64,000 bases of DNA. Source: Emydura subglobosa (lineage: Eukaryota; Chordata; Testudines; Chelidae). Position numbers and translations under genes: made by a program. The stretch is taken from NCBI GenBank assembly GCA_007922225.1, contig ML679956.1, forward strand, positions 72,284,111 through 72,348,110, given 5' to 3'. The notes beneath the pieces were generated by a model. That model was given only the letters and a program-made list of their open reading frames with translations, had not been told where the DNA came from and did not search any database. This document shows, piece after piece, positions 20,263 to 31,345 of this stretch (positions are counted from its first letter, which is position 1; each line of letters opens with the position of its first letter).

Positions 20263-21171
20263 TGTATGACAAGGACACTCACTAAGAACCAAAATATCGC
20301 ATTAAAGACTTTTATTGAGCTAAAACAGAATAATAATCGAACGGATGATAATCAGTCAGAATTACAAAAGCAACACTATTATTCTAGGGATACATGTGGT
20401 GTGATATACTATGGAGCTTTTGGATTAATATACTCTAATATACTCACACCCTTCCTTGATAAGCTGGTGGTAAAAGACAAAGGACCAGCCTTGCCTCCGT
20501 ATGCTGATGTCCAGGTTCCTCAGTTCTCGAGTGGAAGGTGGAGCGCTTAGGAACTGCTCAAAAGCTAAGAGCTAGAGAAAGACTCTAACACTAGGACTAA
20601 GAAAATACTAAACCTAAGAGACAAGACACCTTTTTTTAACACGGTGGATTACCCCTCTTATAACCAGCGCACTGGGTGCCCTCCTTCCATGTCCAAACTT
20701 CACTTCCTCACCTTAGGGCGCATTTATTCTATAGGCTGGCAGGTTCGTGCATATTAATGACATACCCGGCTCCTTTCCAGACAGTTCGCTCATCTCACCT
20801 CTGTTGTTTCTGGCCCAACCATGTTCCTGTTGTTTACCTGTTAAGTCTACTGAGGGCATGAACTGAGGTAGCTCCTCTGTCTTAATGCCTCCTGATTTAT
20901 CTAGGGTAAAGGTTAGAACCATATATATACTTTGTCCTTTAGCTCAGCATCACTTATCTAGGCTAACGATCCTGAACATATGTATGCTAACATACCTTAG
21001 TTCATCGTTCAGTATGTGGCCTGTAGGTATCTTGCATTACAGACAAAATACTTTTAATAGACATCTATAAATCTGTTCTGATAAAGCAAGCAATTAAATT
21101 CACAAGAAACAATGACTTCATAAGAAAAGATATCTATGCAAGCAAGCAGGCTAGTCTTACGGGCTACAACA
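20263..21171 (-). mobile_element. Solo LTR-like element with 4-bp target duplication
   Basis: Read on the minus strand it starts TGTTGTAGCCCGTAAG and ends GTCCTTGTCATACA, the TG...CA form of a long terminal repeat (909 bp). GGGA flanks it on both sides (20259-20262 and 21172-21175), matching a 4-bp integrase duplication. A polyadenylation signal AATAAA lies on the minus strand at 20311-20316, about 50 bp before the 3' end, as expected for a short R-U5. No internal retroviral region or second LTR is adjacent, so this is a solo LTR left by recombination. Ty3/gypsy and retroviral LTRs both make 4-6 bp duplications, so the class is open. Confidence 0.75.
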
Positions 21172-21175
21172 GGGA

Positions 21176-21961
21176 ATTTGCGATGACAGGGCTAATGACA
21201 GAGGGGGCAAGATATAGTGCAGGAGACAAAGGTCTTTTGGTTTCTTCACTCTGGAATGTAGGCGCGCATGATCTGAATCATTATCAGATCCGGTGGCTCT
21301 TGAAGCCTTCTCGTCCAATCAACTGCATTATTCTAGTTGTGAATAATCCATATTAGGGAGCACATGGAAAAACTCCTGACTCATTCAACCCCCGTTTGTC
21401 AGCACAGATCCCGCACGCCCTCCTAAATAGAGATTTGCTCTGTTTGTTTACAAGGAAACCATCCCTGCCAGCACACACCTCATGATGTGGTCTCAGGCTT
21501 GAGGCATGGCAGTCGAGCAAAATTAGGGAAGGATTCAGCCCACCTTTGTGGGGATGGTTCCTAATTTAAAACCGACAATCTGTGTAGAAGGTGGCCTGGC
21601 CCTTTAAGAGTCAAGCATCAATACCACGGGGCTTCCAGCAACCAGGTTCAAAGCATGGGATCGAAGTGGGGCTCCCTGCAGCGCAGCCGGCGAGGAAGAA
21701 GAGGTGCAGGAAGCTGAACCCTAGTTTTCCTTTCAGTTCCGGACCTGTTCCTGAAAAATCCCCTCATAGGGCCAGACCCAGGCTGCTGTTCTCAGCGCAT
21801 CCCTTGCATGCTGTGCTGGGGAGCTATGAATTACGGCCATACCACTTGCCTGGGTCTGCTGCCCTTTCAATCTTTGAACTTCTGGCAGACCACCGTGGGT
21901 GGGTTAATCCCTTCCTGCCAACCTCTAATTTCCCCCGTCACCAGGGGATAACAAGTTAGTG
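21176..21961. other. Unassigned sequence
   Basis: Contains a 122-codon plus frame (21591-21959) without a recognised domain, and an AT-rich part (21270-21370) with GAATCATTATCAGATC and CTAGTTGTGAATAATCC that looks single copy. No repeat ends were identified. Confidence 0.35.
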
Positions 21962-22085
21962 ACCCCATTCCGGATCAGGGCCCCGTTGTGCTCCACTCTT
22001 CTCAAGTATATTGCAAGAGATAGTCACTGCCCCAATGAGCTTGCAGTCTAGACATTACAAATGGATACAGGCAACCCATGGGAAG
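21962..22085 (-). mobile_element. SINE 3'-tail fragment
   Basis: On the + strand: GATCAGGGCCCCGTTGTGCT, GATAGTCACTGCCCCAATGA, GCTTGCAGTCTAGACATTAC and AAATGGATACAGGCAACCC. The reverse complement is the tail module with GTAAGCTC-like, GGGGCAGTGACTRTCTC and AGCACAACGGGGCCCTGAT. Adjacent to another SINE in the opposite orientation. Confidence 0.6.
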
Positions 22086-22099
22086 GGGACTTTTGGGGT

Positions 22100-22260
22100 T
22101 GTCATCGATGTAGGACTTGGGTGAGCTGGCTTCAATTCCTGCCCCGGCTATAGTGTCTTGAACTTAAGCAAGTTGCATGTTCTCTGTGCCTCAGTTCTCC
22201 ATCTGTGACAAGAGGGATAATAACATTTCTCTCTATCGCCGTTCAGCCCTAAATAGTTGA
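22100..22260 (+). mobile_element. MIR-like SINE core
   Basis: CTTCAATTCCTGCCCCGGC, TGAACTTAAGCAAGTTGC, TCTCTGTGCCTCAGTTCTCC and ATCTGTGACAAGAGGGATAA follow the MIR/CORE order. The A-box part of the head is missing, and the 3' end is lost in GTTCAGCCC. Confidence 0.65.
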
Positions 22261-24984
22261 GAATTGTCCAGACACAGCAATGTCTAAATAGACTGAATGG
22301 GTGGTTACATCAGCTATGTGCTTGAATTGAGGGTTCTGTGTCAAGAAAGGGTTTTGTTTGTGTATTTTTACTATAGGATATAAACAGACAAACAGTTTAC
22401 CATGTGGGCCATGAGACCAGGGAGGACGTTAAAACAGTCCCGCTCCTTGCCCCACTGTGTCTTCCCAAACCCTACTCAGCATCTGAAAGAGACAGACTGG
22501 GAGACCCTATGCATGTATATTGTACAGCTCTGCACTGTGCAGGCAAACGCGTTTTTGCTGAGAGCAAAGAGGAGATCAAACACATTTTAAACTGCGCAGT
22601 CGCCACAGGAATGGAATATCCCACGTGCTGTCTGTGTTCCCTGGAAGGCGTCACAGTGAAGAGACGGTGCTTGGCTGTCGATCAAGACTGAATTCAGACT
22701 CGGGTTCAGAGCGTGGATTTGAGGCTGTCTCAAGGTGAGCCTTTGGTTGCTGATCATACGGTGACCCCATCAGATTTCCACCCCAAGGCCAGGACATTCG
22801 GAAGGGCTTAACACTTACAAGTTAGAGCCTGCTTTTCAAAAGAACTCTGCACCCTTGTGAATGGTTTCAAAAGTTTTCAGGATCCGGGAGGGAGTTTCTA
22901 CTGCGGACTGGTATGGGAGCAGCTGGGTGCTGAACTCCTGTGAATATCTGCCGAGCAGACTTTGTTTGGAAAGGCTGGCCCTGTGTGATGGAAATCTCAG
23001 GAGACCAACTGTTCTTGTAAATGTCAGCCTCGTAGGAATTGCCAGATTGGCTCAGACCCAATGTGCAGATGTATCCTGCAGAGAAGTAGCCTGTCTCTGA
23101 ACCAAACCCAGAAACTAGGTGCTTAGTTCTGTAGTTGCTAACACAGTGGGTGCACTCAAGAGTAGATGCAATATTAGGCCCACACAATAAAGAGCAGTTT
23201 CATTCAGAAAATCAGGCCTGGTGTGAGCAAGCTTCTACACCTGATGGCAACTATTATAATAAAAAAATCAACATGAAACTTATTCGTAATAGGTAGGGAA
23301 GGAAAAGGCCTATTCATACTTTGGGAGTCACAAGGTGGCCCAATCATTAAGTGCAAATATGTGCTCTGGTGAACTGAATTTCTCTTTGTCTACGGTTAGC
23401 AGTCACAAGAACACGTTGTGAGCCGTCGCCTTTGGGCGGGTTTCGTAAAAGGGGTTTTGTTTTTTAACCTAGATCCGAAATCTCTCAGCTGGGAAGAAAC
23501 AGATGAACCATTTCTGCTATTTCTGATGAAATCCCCCCCTCAGCACCAGCAGTATGGCATGAGAACCTGGCATGAGAGACAGGAGTGGCTTCATCAGGTT
23601 TCCCACAAGGCCCATAGGAAGGGCCAAATCACTATTGTCCACTGCATTTCACAGTAGATTTTGCAGGGGCTGAAACTCTCCATCTACCTGGATATATTAA
23701 GTAAAGCTGTGCAACGCTTCTGTACCTCAGCCCAGGGTCAGCTGAGGTCCTTGAGGAAATCAGCTCTGATTTAGGTGGAAATCATGTAAAACTCCAATGG
23801 TTTTTCATGGTTCAGGCCCTGAGCCAGGGAAAACTTGGAAGTTTCACTTTGAGTTTTAACATTTGTTCAAACTCATGCCAATGAAGCAGGAAAAAAGAGC
23901 AGCCTCTCCACCCTGGCCTTCCCTGAAGCACTTTAGAAAGGGATGACTCCGTTTTCTTTGCCAAGAGCCAGATTCTGCTCTTGGAGGCATACATGCAGCT
24001 CACCCACTGAAGACAGCCTTCGCTTATCCATTGGGCTCAAACGGCTGCTGACTTCTGTCGTGTCACATGCTTTGGTGCGTGCAAGGCTCTCTGAGGAGAA
24101 TAGTGCTGGAGAGGGTGAAAGCTCAGGCTCGGGTAAGTGGGCCCCAGCTGAGATACTGCCAGCTTCTCGGAGCCCTGCCGTCGCGACGAAAGAGGGGTGG
24201 ATTGCATCCACCACATCATGCCTCCAGGATCCCCAAAGAGGAGGGGCTGCTGGCTGGTGGGGAAACAGGCGCTAAGGCTGAAGAAAGAGATGGCGCCCCT
24301 CTTGTGCACCTCCCCGGGTGGAGTTTCCCTCAGTGATAAAGGACACCCTGAAGAGTTGGTAGATCCGAAACAGGACGTCCCTTTTTTAACCCTTTATGTA
24401 CTGGGCTAGATTCTACCTCTAGGACCATGCACATGACTTCAGCGGGAGCCTGACACCTCCGATCTCTGTACCCATCAGTCACCACGGCAAGCATCCAAGG
24501 GCAGAATACGGCCCAGCACGGGAATGACCATGGCTTGCTATACATATGAAGACAATACCGGCCCCTGTGGCTTATATGCTCTAACTCTGAGCTACTGGCA
24601 TGGCCAGGTGTAGACTCAGTGATGATGGCTGCTCATCTAATCTTTAATTAGACAGTGGACTGATTCCTAATGAACCAGGCATACTCAGGAGGAAACCCTC
24701 CTCCCTCCCCTTGCATGTTGTCAGTTATTTCCCAACGCCGTACTGATGTCAGTGGCTGAAAGCAGTGGCACAGCAGCTGGAGTGAAGGTTGCTAGTGATG
24801 TGCCATTAATGCCCAGAATAAAGTTTTGAATTAAAACCCCCCCCGACCAAAACATTTGAATGACGAACATTGTCACCTGTGAGACAAGAGGGTGGGGTGG
24901 AAATCTAGGCGGCTTTATTTTTCCAGCGTTGCACACAGTATTTCCTTCCTCCACCAGATGTGCAGCTAAGCATTGGAAACAGTT
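22261..24984. other. Unassigned sequence with no gene seen
   Basis: The longest stretch without recognisable features. Overlapping 60-110 codon frames on both strands (22402-22691, 22861-23187, 23943-24336) have no domains. A partial palindromic-element arm (GGGCTAGATTCTACCTCTAGG, about 24401) lacks a clear partner. A run of Cs (24838-24844) precedes GACC. Nothing supports a coding exon: I saw no frame bounded by plausible splice sites with a recognised protein. Confidence 0.4.
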
Positions 24985-25260
24985 ACCCGTCAAGTTCAAA
25001 CAGCTGCACTTTGTGTCACTAGTCAGTGTAACTCCAGGCTCGAGCTGTCAGTTACACAACTGAAATTTATGGGCCAGGCAGCTTGTGTTCATGGAAATCA
25101 GCCCATATATATTATATATATAAACTGTAAACTGGCAGGGTGGGAGAAATGGAGCGGGACAGAGGGAGAAGAGAAAGAAATGACAAAGTATAGAAAGGGA
25201 AAACCTTTGAGAGGGAAAAAAGAATACGTGGGGGGATAATATTAATTTAATGAAAGCAGA
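24985..25260 (+). repeat. Dispersed repeat R2, copy A
   Basis: Matches the reverse strand of 59325-59572. Shared order: an AGTGT(A/G)ACTC box, GTCAGTT(A/G)C, ATGGGCCAGGCA, (C/T)TTCGTGTT-like, (A/G)TCAGCC, then a purine-rich GAGA/GGGA stretch and GAGAGGGAAA(A/G)A. The conceptual translations of the two copies also align (QC(N/D)S...LSV...LK(F/L)MGQA), which reflects nucleotide homology, not a real protein. A short TA-rich run lies at 25105-25122. Class unknown. Confidence 0.6.
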
Positions 25261-25653
25261 TTTGAGAAAAATCAAGAGGCAATCAGATATCATGGTGATG
25301 ATTGTGAGACAGATAGATTGATAGCTGTCATTCACATAAAAATTAACCCTGTGTGGGATCACATCAATGTCCTAATCATCAAAGCAAAGGTTAGTTTGAT
25401 TAAATAATTCTAAGGGTCACAAACGTTTGAAGAGGTGACAGCAAATTTTTAGCCAAATGGGATGCTACATCATGGAAGAGACGAGCATCCTAACTCAATT
25501 TTTGGTTAGAGATCAGGAAAAGCAAAGATTATCTGCAACGTTTAAATAACGAGAGGAAATAAAGGGGCTGACTGAAAGGTGAACCGCCAAGGGAAACTTG
25601 CCATGGAATGAGTTCCACAGAGTGGGCTAGATGGGAAGCCGTCCTATTATACT
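25261..25653. other. AT-rich unassigned sequence
   Basis: No gene. Contains GAGACAGATAGATTGATAG (25309-25327) and ATTAAATAATTCTAAG (25399-25414). Composition resembles the unique stretches elsewhere. Confidence 0.35.
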
Positions 25654-26550
25654 TGTAAAAGAAAAGACTCGCAGGATCTTATTCAGGGGGACAAGGCAAT
25701 ATGTCACGTTTATTGTAAATGTAAGACTATCAAAAAGCCGTCACTTTCACACACACACACACATTCATACCCAAGACGTTCTGCAAGCTGCTGCAATATA
25801 ATGACCAGTCCTTTTATGCGTTGCTCGAGCCAGCCTAGTGGCCAACTAGACTGGGCATGAGGGAGCCAGGCCTCTGTCGGTCACGAATCTGATACTCCAG
25901 ATGACAATTGCAGAAGGAGACCCCAAGTTTCCATGTTTTTACCCCATCTTTGATACTTGCTGGCTCTCATGTAAGTCTATGGGCCTTGCTTTGTCATGCT
26001 GCCTCTGGGTTCAGTACAGTTGTTAATCAGCAGCTAATTGCAAGCATGACTATTCTCTTATTTTGTATTTTGTTTGTTCCCAGGGTGGATCCTTCTGTAC
26101 TTTAGGGTCAGTTATTTGCACTTGAGGGTCATTGATAGATATTCTTCGGATTTCAGGGTTAGGATGGCAGTTGGTGTCTTTACTCCCCTTTCTGTTGTTA
26201 AAGTAGTTTATGTTGGTATATTTTTCTGCCCTGCACATACATTCCTCACACACACAGAGAATTAAGCAAGATATTCTTAGGTTCAATAGTACAAGTTTCA
26301 GGAAAGAGCTCACTTCTAGAAACTAAGAAGATGGAGTCCATTTATGCCCCACTAAACAGTACTATACCATTATCAGAACAGTAAAGGAAACATATCTACC
26401 TCTATCTCACTCATACAATAACACGAGGAGTCTACATCTGATTCCTTTGCACAGCTCCTGGGGGTGGCCCACAATCCGAGCAGAAATAAGTTTTGATTTG
26501 CCTTGGACTAAAAATCTCTTTAAAATTCTCCAAGAGATGCCCCAGAATAC
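25654..26550 (-). mobile_element. Probable LTR-like block, boundaries uncertain
   Basis: The left part resembles the 3' end of an LTR read backwards: ACTCGCAGGATCTTATTCAG, GGGGGACAAGGCAATATG and CGTTTATTGTAAATG, which gives AATAAA on the minus strand followed by a short R-U5-like stretch. A possible TG start lies at 25654. The other end was not found and no target duplication could be shown. A (CA)8 run (25748-25763) lies inside. Could also be another retroelement. Confidence 0.4.
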
Positions 26551-26836
26551 ATTATGCTGGAATCAAATCTATGTTCTTATACCAAACCCATCACTATGAC
26601 GTCACAGTGCATTATAAATGTAGGGCTCAGTTGTGGCTTTCCCACTGCTAGTCCTGAAAAAGGGGCACTCTGGCAGCTCTGACAATTTCCTGCAATATCT
26701 TTGGGAGATCTCACAGTATTTTTTGTAATATTGTGGATCAGGGACTGTCTGTAATTCCACGGGGAAAGGTGACCATAGCCCTTCAGGAACTAAGAACAAT
26801 GGCAGGTGATTAGGCAAATTCACTCATGCGGTACCA

Positions 26837-27413
26837 TCTGGAAAGGCTCACTTATAGTGGTTCATTCTCCAGAGACCATCAGACAAAGAAAGGACTTGTG
26901 TATAAGTAGCCTGAGTTTAATCTGACCCAGGGTATGCTGTCTGATCCAGCAATTGGGCAGGATGTTCTGTCCAAGGGGGGCCCACTACTTCCTAGGATGG
27001 GTCGGAAGGACTTTGGTGAGCTGAGGCCCCATAGGACTGATACGTGACCTCTGGTAAGCTTTAGCCTGTGTATAGGAACTTGCATCGTTTTAATATGTTT
27101 TCTTTGTAATGCTTTCGCCTTCCGAATAAAGGTGCTTGCTTGGAAAGAGCCGCGTGGTAACGTGTAAGTGCCGGCAATTACAGCTGCTCATCGCCTTTGG
27201 AGAGAAAGCAAAGCCCAGACGCTGGCTGGCTTCAGCAGTCTGGCTTGTTGGGAACGTCACAGTGGAGCCTGGGAACTGTGAAGCCTAGAAAAACCCCAGT
27301 CATGAGGGAGAGAGACGCAGGTCATTGCCCAAGAGAGGTGGCAGCTGAGGAGCCAGAAGCCTAGAGAGGGACCACGGAGGGGGTATACAGATGCGGGTTC
27401 CTGAACTGTGACA
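26837..27413 (+). mobile_element. LTR-like element flanked by GGTACCA
   Basis: GGTACCA occurs at 26830-26836 and 27414-27420, exactly flanking a 577-bp segment that starts TCTGGAAAGG and ends CTGAACTGTGACA. The inside has AATAAA at 27125-27130 and CCTGTGTATAGGAACTTGC, GGAGAGAAAGCAAAGCCCAG and AGCCTAGAAAAACCCCAGTC, a layout I associate with a common turtle LTR. The 7-bp duplication is longer than typical LTR duplications, and the expected initial TG is absent, so the element type is not settled. Confidence 0.5.
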
Positions 27414-27420
27414 GGTACCA

Positions 27421-28034
27421 CATAGGCGTGCTGCCCTAGGAGCACACCAGGAACTAGGCTGTGACTCAGAGTCACAGTCTGGTCTTTGGTTCTCCCCTTG
27501 CTCCTGCGTTGATGGGAAGGAAGCCGTGCCACCGTTATCTCTGGTACAGATTGCTTTCCCTGCCGTGCTGCACTGACCAAAGAGTTGTGGAGCTTACGCA
27601 CTTCCCACCCCATCTCCCCCCACCTGTGCAGGAGGGGCAGAAGCAGTTCAGTGGAGGCTGCTTTCCCCACTGTACTGCTGCAGCCTGGGCAGCCAGTGCA
27701 GACAAGGGAGGGTGAGTTGCAATCTCTTTGCTGTGTTTTTTGTATCTCAGCACCTTATAAAATGCAATTCATCGACGCGCAGGCTGTGGACAAAGCTGAT
27801 TTACTGCTCCTTTACCCCAGTCCAGAGGCAGGTAGGATTTGCTGGAACATAATTTCCCTCTTGTCCTTCTATTCTTGGCCTTCTTTCTGTCCTGATTCCC
27901 TTGTCCCCCTAGGCAGAGTAGTGGATTTTAAAAGAATTGTGTGCATGTGTGAATGAGCATGGGTGCAATGGCAAAGAGGGGGCCTGATAGCGGCCAGAGT
28001 CACTGTCATCCTCAGTTTTACCGTGGCAGGAGAA
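27421..28034. other. Unassigned sequence
   Basis: Frames of 84-137 codons on both strands (27257-27956) overlap each other and the element upstream. None has a recognised domain. The GTGAGTTGC after 27710 and other GT/AG dinucleotides are not enough to call an exon. Confidence 0.35.
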
Positions 28035-28262
28035 AGATGGCACAGTGGTTAGGGCAGTAACCTGGGATTTAGGAATTATGACTTCAAGTCCCTACTCTAC
28101 CCTGGACTTCCCGTGTGAGTGTGGCAAGTCACTCAGCTTTTCTATGCCTCAGTTCCCCATCCGTGGAATGGACGGAATAGCACTGCCCTAGCCGACAAGC
28201 ATGTTGTGAGGATAAATACACTAAAGATTGTGAGGGCTCAAACGTTCTGGTGACGTCGGCCA
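28035..28262 (+). mobile_element. tRNA-derived SINE, nearly full length
   Basis: Head with a polymerase III A-box-like GGCACAGTGGTTAGGGCAG and a B-box-like GACTTCAAGTCCCTACTC. Then CCTGGACTTCCCGTGTGAG, GGCAAGTCACTCAGC, TTTCTATGCCTCAGTTCCCC, ATCCGTGGAATGGACGG and TGTTGTGAGGATAAATACAC. This is the full MIR-like order from head to the 3' part. A second A-box-like head (TGGCCTAGTGGTTAGCGCTC, about 28599-28618) lies 340 bp downstream without a recognisable body. Confidence 0.8.
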
Positions 28263-29300
28263 TAAAGTCCCTTGGACAGATAGACTCTTGGATGGTGGTG
28301 GAGCGAGTGCAGGAAGCGCAGAGAGACACGCACACGGTTCCAACACCAGGTGCTTTGACAACATCTACAGCTGGTTGAATAAGAGGAGGAAAAAATTCTC
28401 CCGTTTATTTTTATTTCCTTCGTTGAAATCTCAACAGGAGCGTTCATCAAAATTTCGAGACATGAAACATTTCCACTGGCTCTAACAGTAAGCCAGAATG
28501 GGCACAGACGCATCAGCACGGCTTCCCGGGGCAGGGAAACATTGAATCCCAGGTCTCCCGGCACAGCGCTGGTAACAGAGTGATCAGTGAATTAGATGGC
28601 CTAGTGGTTAGCGCTCTTGGTGCCACCTCCCACTGGGCAGGTCTTGCAGTCCAGGTCCTCTTTTAATCAGAGGTGCAGAGAGATGGGCAGTAGTAGGGGA
28701 ACCCGGGCCCACCCCCTCAAGCAGGCTGTGACCCAAGACCGTAGGATGGGTCAGCAGTATCTGGCCCCTCAAGGTACCTTCCCTGGATCACTTCCTAGCG
28801 TCTGCTGTTTTCCCCAGCTTCCAGTCCGATCTAAGGTAAAAAGAAAAGGCAATCATACCATGCGCCCCAACCGGGCTCAGCCTACAGTCTCATTCCCACA
28901 GGGAGGCTTCTCTGGCACCCTTCTCAGGAACCTTCAGAGTAGATCTGTGATCTGTCCTCCTCCCCTTCCTCCCCTTTCTGAGCTGGGCTGCTCTCCAGTC
29001 AACCCTGTCTTCAGCTGACACATGCTCCGCAGGGCTGGACAGGCAGGGCCACCTGGGCTCAATACTGTCCTTTAACCCCTTCCGCTCCACTGCAGGTTTT
29101 GTATATCCCAGCACACAGGGCTTTTTAAACAGGATTTTTTTTCCTGGGAAATATTTGTTCCATTCAAAATTTCCCAGTTTTTTGGCTAACAAATGGAATC
29201 TTTTCTTTTCTTTTTTTTATTTTGGTAGAAAAAAATGGTTTTCTTTAAAAAGTCCCGGTATTTTTGAAGCAGCTCTGTTTTCTGTTGAACGCTTCCTGTC
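28263..29300. other. Unassigned sequence
   Basis: The 133-codon plus frame (28617-29018) and opposing frames have no recognised domain. T-rich stretch at 29190-29240. Apart from the isolated SINE head at about 28599, no repeat module was recognised. Confidence 0.35.
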
Positions 29301-30185
29301 ACTCCTTAATTACTAGGATATTCAGCAGAGGAATCTGCGTGTCGAGTTTCCCTTTGCAGTTCACCTTTAATGCAACAATTCAAGGGAAAATATCAATGAT
29401 TCAAAAGTTAAATATATAACGACGTCAGGAAAACATCAGCTTAATTTCAACATGTAAACCTCCAATCCCAGGCGCATGTAAATGAGGTTTTCCAAAAGGT
29501 CCTCTGCCATCAGCACTGATCTGCATTCTTGGGTCATGTGAGCTCTGTGCTGCTTCCACTTGAGTATGAATGGCATGATATGAAACAGAGGCCTCTATTA
29601 ACTCATAAAATATTAATGGTACAAGAGCATCTCATCAATAAAACATGGAAATTGCAATTCTGTTTTGTAAATGAGTTTTTCCAAAGGTGAGAATCCACCA
29701 AGCCTGAAATCCTTCATGAAAAGGTGGCATAATTACTATAATTTTAATGTATTTCAAGATGATGAAGGTATAGTTAATGTACTAAAAATATCCTGCTTTT
29801 CCCTAAAGATTGTGTGGCTTCTTGAGTTAACACTGCCTGAGAATTGCTAAAGCTCCATTGCTAACCCTGAACTACACATCAGGGCTTTTAAAATTGTATC
29901 ATGGCCTCTGTCAGTTCCTTTCCCTCTGCTATGAGAAGGTATTTGACATCTGCATTTTGCAAACCTCTGCTTCAAAAGAGTTTTGTTATTGCTACTTTAT
30001 TACAGAGACCAAGCATGGAACTACTTATCCCATGATCCCCACTGAGGTTCAGAAAGGAAATGGAGGAAGGAGAACAGGAAGTTAAGGGAGAGAGGAAGAG
30101 AGCTGGCGAGGTGAACGTTTTTTACGGAGCTTGGAAACCACAAGGAAGAAAGTTAACATTATGTTTGTCATGGTCACCAGCCACA
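29300..30185. promoter_or_regulatory. AT-rich unique block, candidate regulatory DNA
   Basis: Nearly 900 bp without any SINE, MITE, CR1 or LTR module, the longest such AT-rich run in this half of the window. It holds homeobox-type words (ACTCCTTAATTACTAGG, CATAAAATATTAATGG, CATAATTACTATAATTTTAATG) and GCGCATGTAAATGAGG. The function is a guess from composition; I cannot assess conservation. Confidence 0.25.
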
Positions 30186-30189
30186 AGCA

Positions 30190-30365
30190 ATCAGGAGCTG
30201 AGCCTTCCAAAAATCACTAGTTTGGCATAAAAACCAATAAGATTTTAAAATAATAAATGTATTGTTATGCGTAATTTGCTTTGACTCCAGGAGCCGAGCC
30301 TATAAAAAACCCCATATCCAATATCATGAAACTCAATAAAAAGGCAAGTGTTGGCAACATTGCCA
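30190..30365 (-). repeat. Dispersed repeat R1, copy D (internally deleted)
   Basis: The reverse complement begins GTTGCCAACACTTGCC, CTTTTTATTGAGTTTCATG, then a GGCTCCTGGAGTC box. It rejoins the family near the 3' end at TTTTAAAATCTTATTGG and GTGATTTTTGG. Compared with copies A-C the middle (the CTAGCCCTCACGG and GAAAGCTTGAAAAC blocks) is missing. Confidence 0.55.
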
Positions 30366-31146
30366 ACCAACCACATATGTTTAGCTAAAATAGCTTTCGT
30401 TAAGGGAAAAAACAATAAAAAATAATCTTGTTCTTTGTTCCTTTACTGACGTTTCATGAGGCAGCACAGTGTCTATCTTCTCCTTGATGGGCTGCAGAAA
30501 CTCTGAAAACAAATTGGCTGCTATATATGCACAGGATCAGAGTTCTTAGAACTGGAAAGGTGGTAGCGGAAAATGAAAGCGATGCAATTTCATAGCTACA
30601 CACATCACACTTAATTGTGATTATTGCTGCGTGCAGCTGAGCTTACGAAACCTGCCTTTTCAGTGACCAGTCCAAAACTTGACCCATGTTTCCGGAATGG
30701 TTTGCAGAGTTTCGCAAAGCTTTCAGCGAGCCTGGATTGAGTTTTGAACAAGGCTAGGAGGATTTATGGGTTTGGGTGGAAAATGGGTGATTTTGCCTAG
30801 TTTTCTGTCAATAACTAGGGCAAATTTGGCAGTTTGGACTGAATTTGTGCAGTGAGTTTTCGGCTTCTGTTACATGCAAAATGCAAAGTAAAATGAAGGT
30901 CAGCTCACACAAACTGAAACAAAAGATTCCATGAACCCCAGTGATATGAAACTGACGGCCTTCGGACAGTTCCTAGCGTGACCACTGTGCGATCATTGCT
31001 GTAGAGTTAAGCATTATAATTTTTTGGTCTGGCTTTTTTCCTAGATCCTGCTTAATTGCGTCTCTTGGCACTTTCTTGGTGGATGCTTTCTAGAGCTGGC
31101 ATAACTCCCAGAACTGTCACAATTAACAGCATTAATATTCTTCTTT
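30366..31146. other. Unassigned sequence
   Basis: AT-moderate. TTCGCAAAGCTTTCAGCGAG and nearby TTTGCAGAGTTTCGC give some local symmetry at 30700-30730 but no full palindrome. No open frame above 60 codons. Confidence 0.35.
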
Positions 31147-31345
31147 TAAAATTAGAGGTGGGCCTGAACCAAAACTCCCGACTGAGCTCTGCTGAACCCT
31201 GGGACTGTTTGCAATCTGATCCGATCTAGATCTGAGCGATGTGAGTGGCGTGTAATTCTATATTGGGCCAAACCGAAACTCCCTGTATCCGAAACGTTGA
31301 GGGAGCTCAGATCTGGATCCAAACTTTGCAGCTCTGGCTCATTCA
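31147..31345. repeat. Possible decayed MITE (GGTGGGCCTGAACC)
   Basis: GAGGTGGGCCTGAACC followed by repeated GATCCGATCTAGATCTGAGC, CAGATCTGGATCCAAACTTTG and GCAGCTCTGGCTC. These GGATC/CTGGATC and AACTTTGCRGCTC words recur in a turtle repeat family known to me only by pattern. Arms are not demonstrable here. Confidence 0.35.

Noticed and set aside
25748..25763. CRISPR-like or regulatory repeat at the CA run
   Set aside because: A simple (CA)8 microsatellite; no spacers. CRISPR is not expected in a vertebrate genome.
28590..28650. Possible tRNA gene (TGGCCTAGTGGTTAGCGCTC)
   Set aside because: A-box-like only; no T-arm, anticodon arm or acceptor stem could be built. More likely a SINE head.
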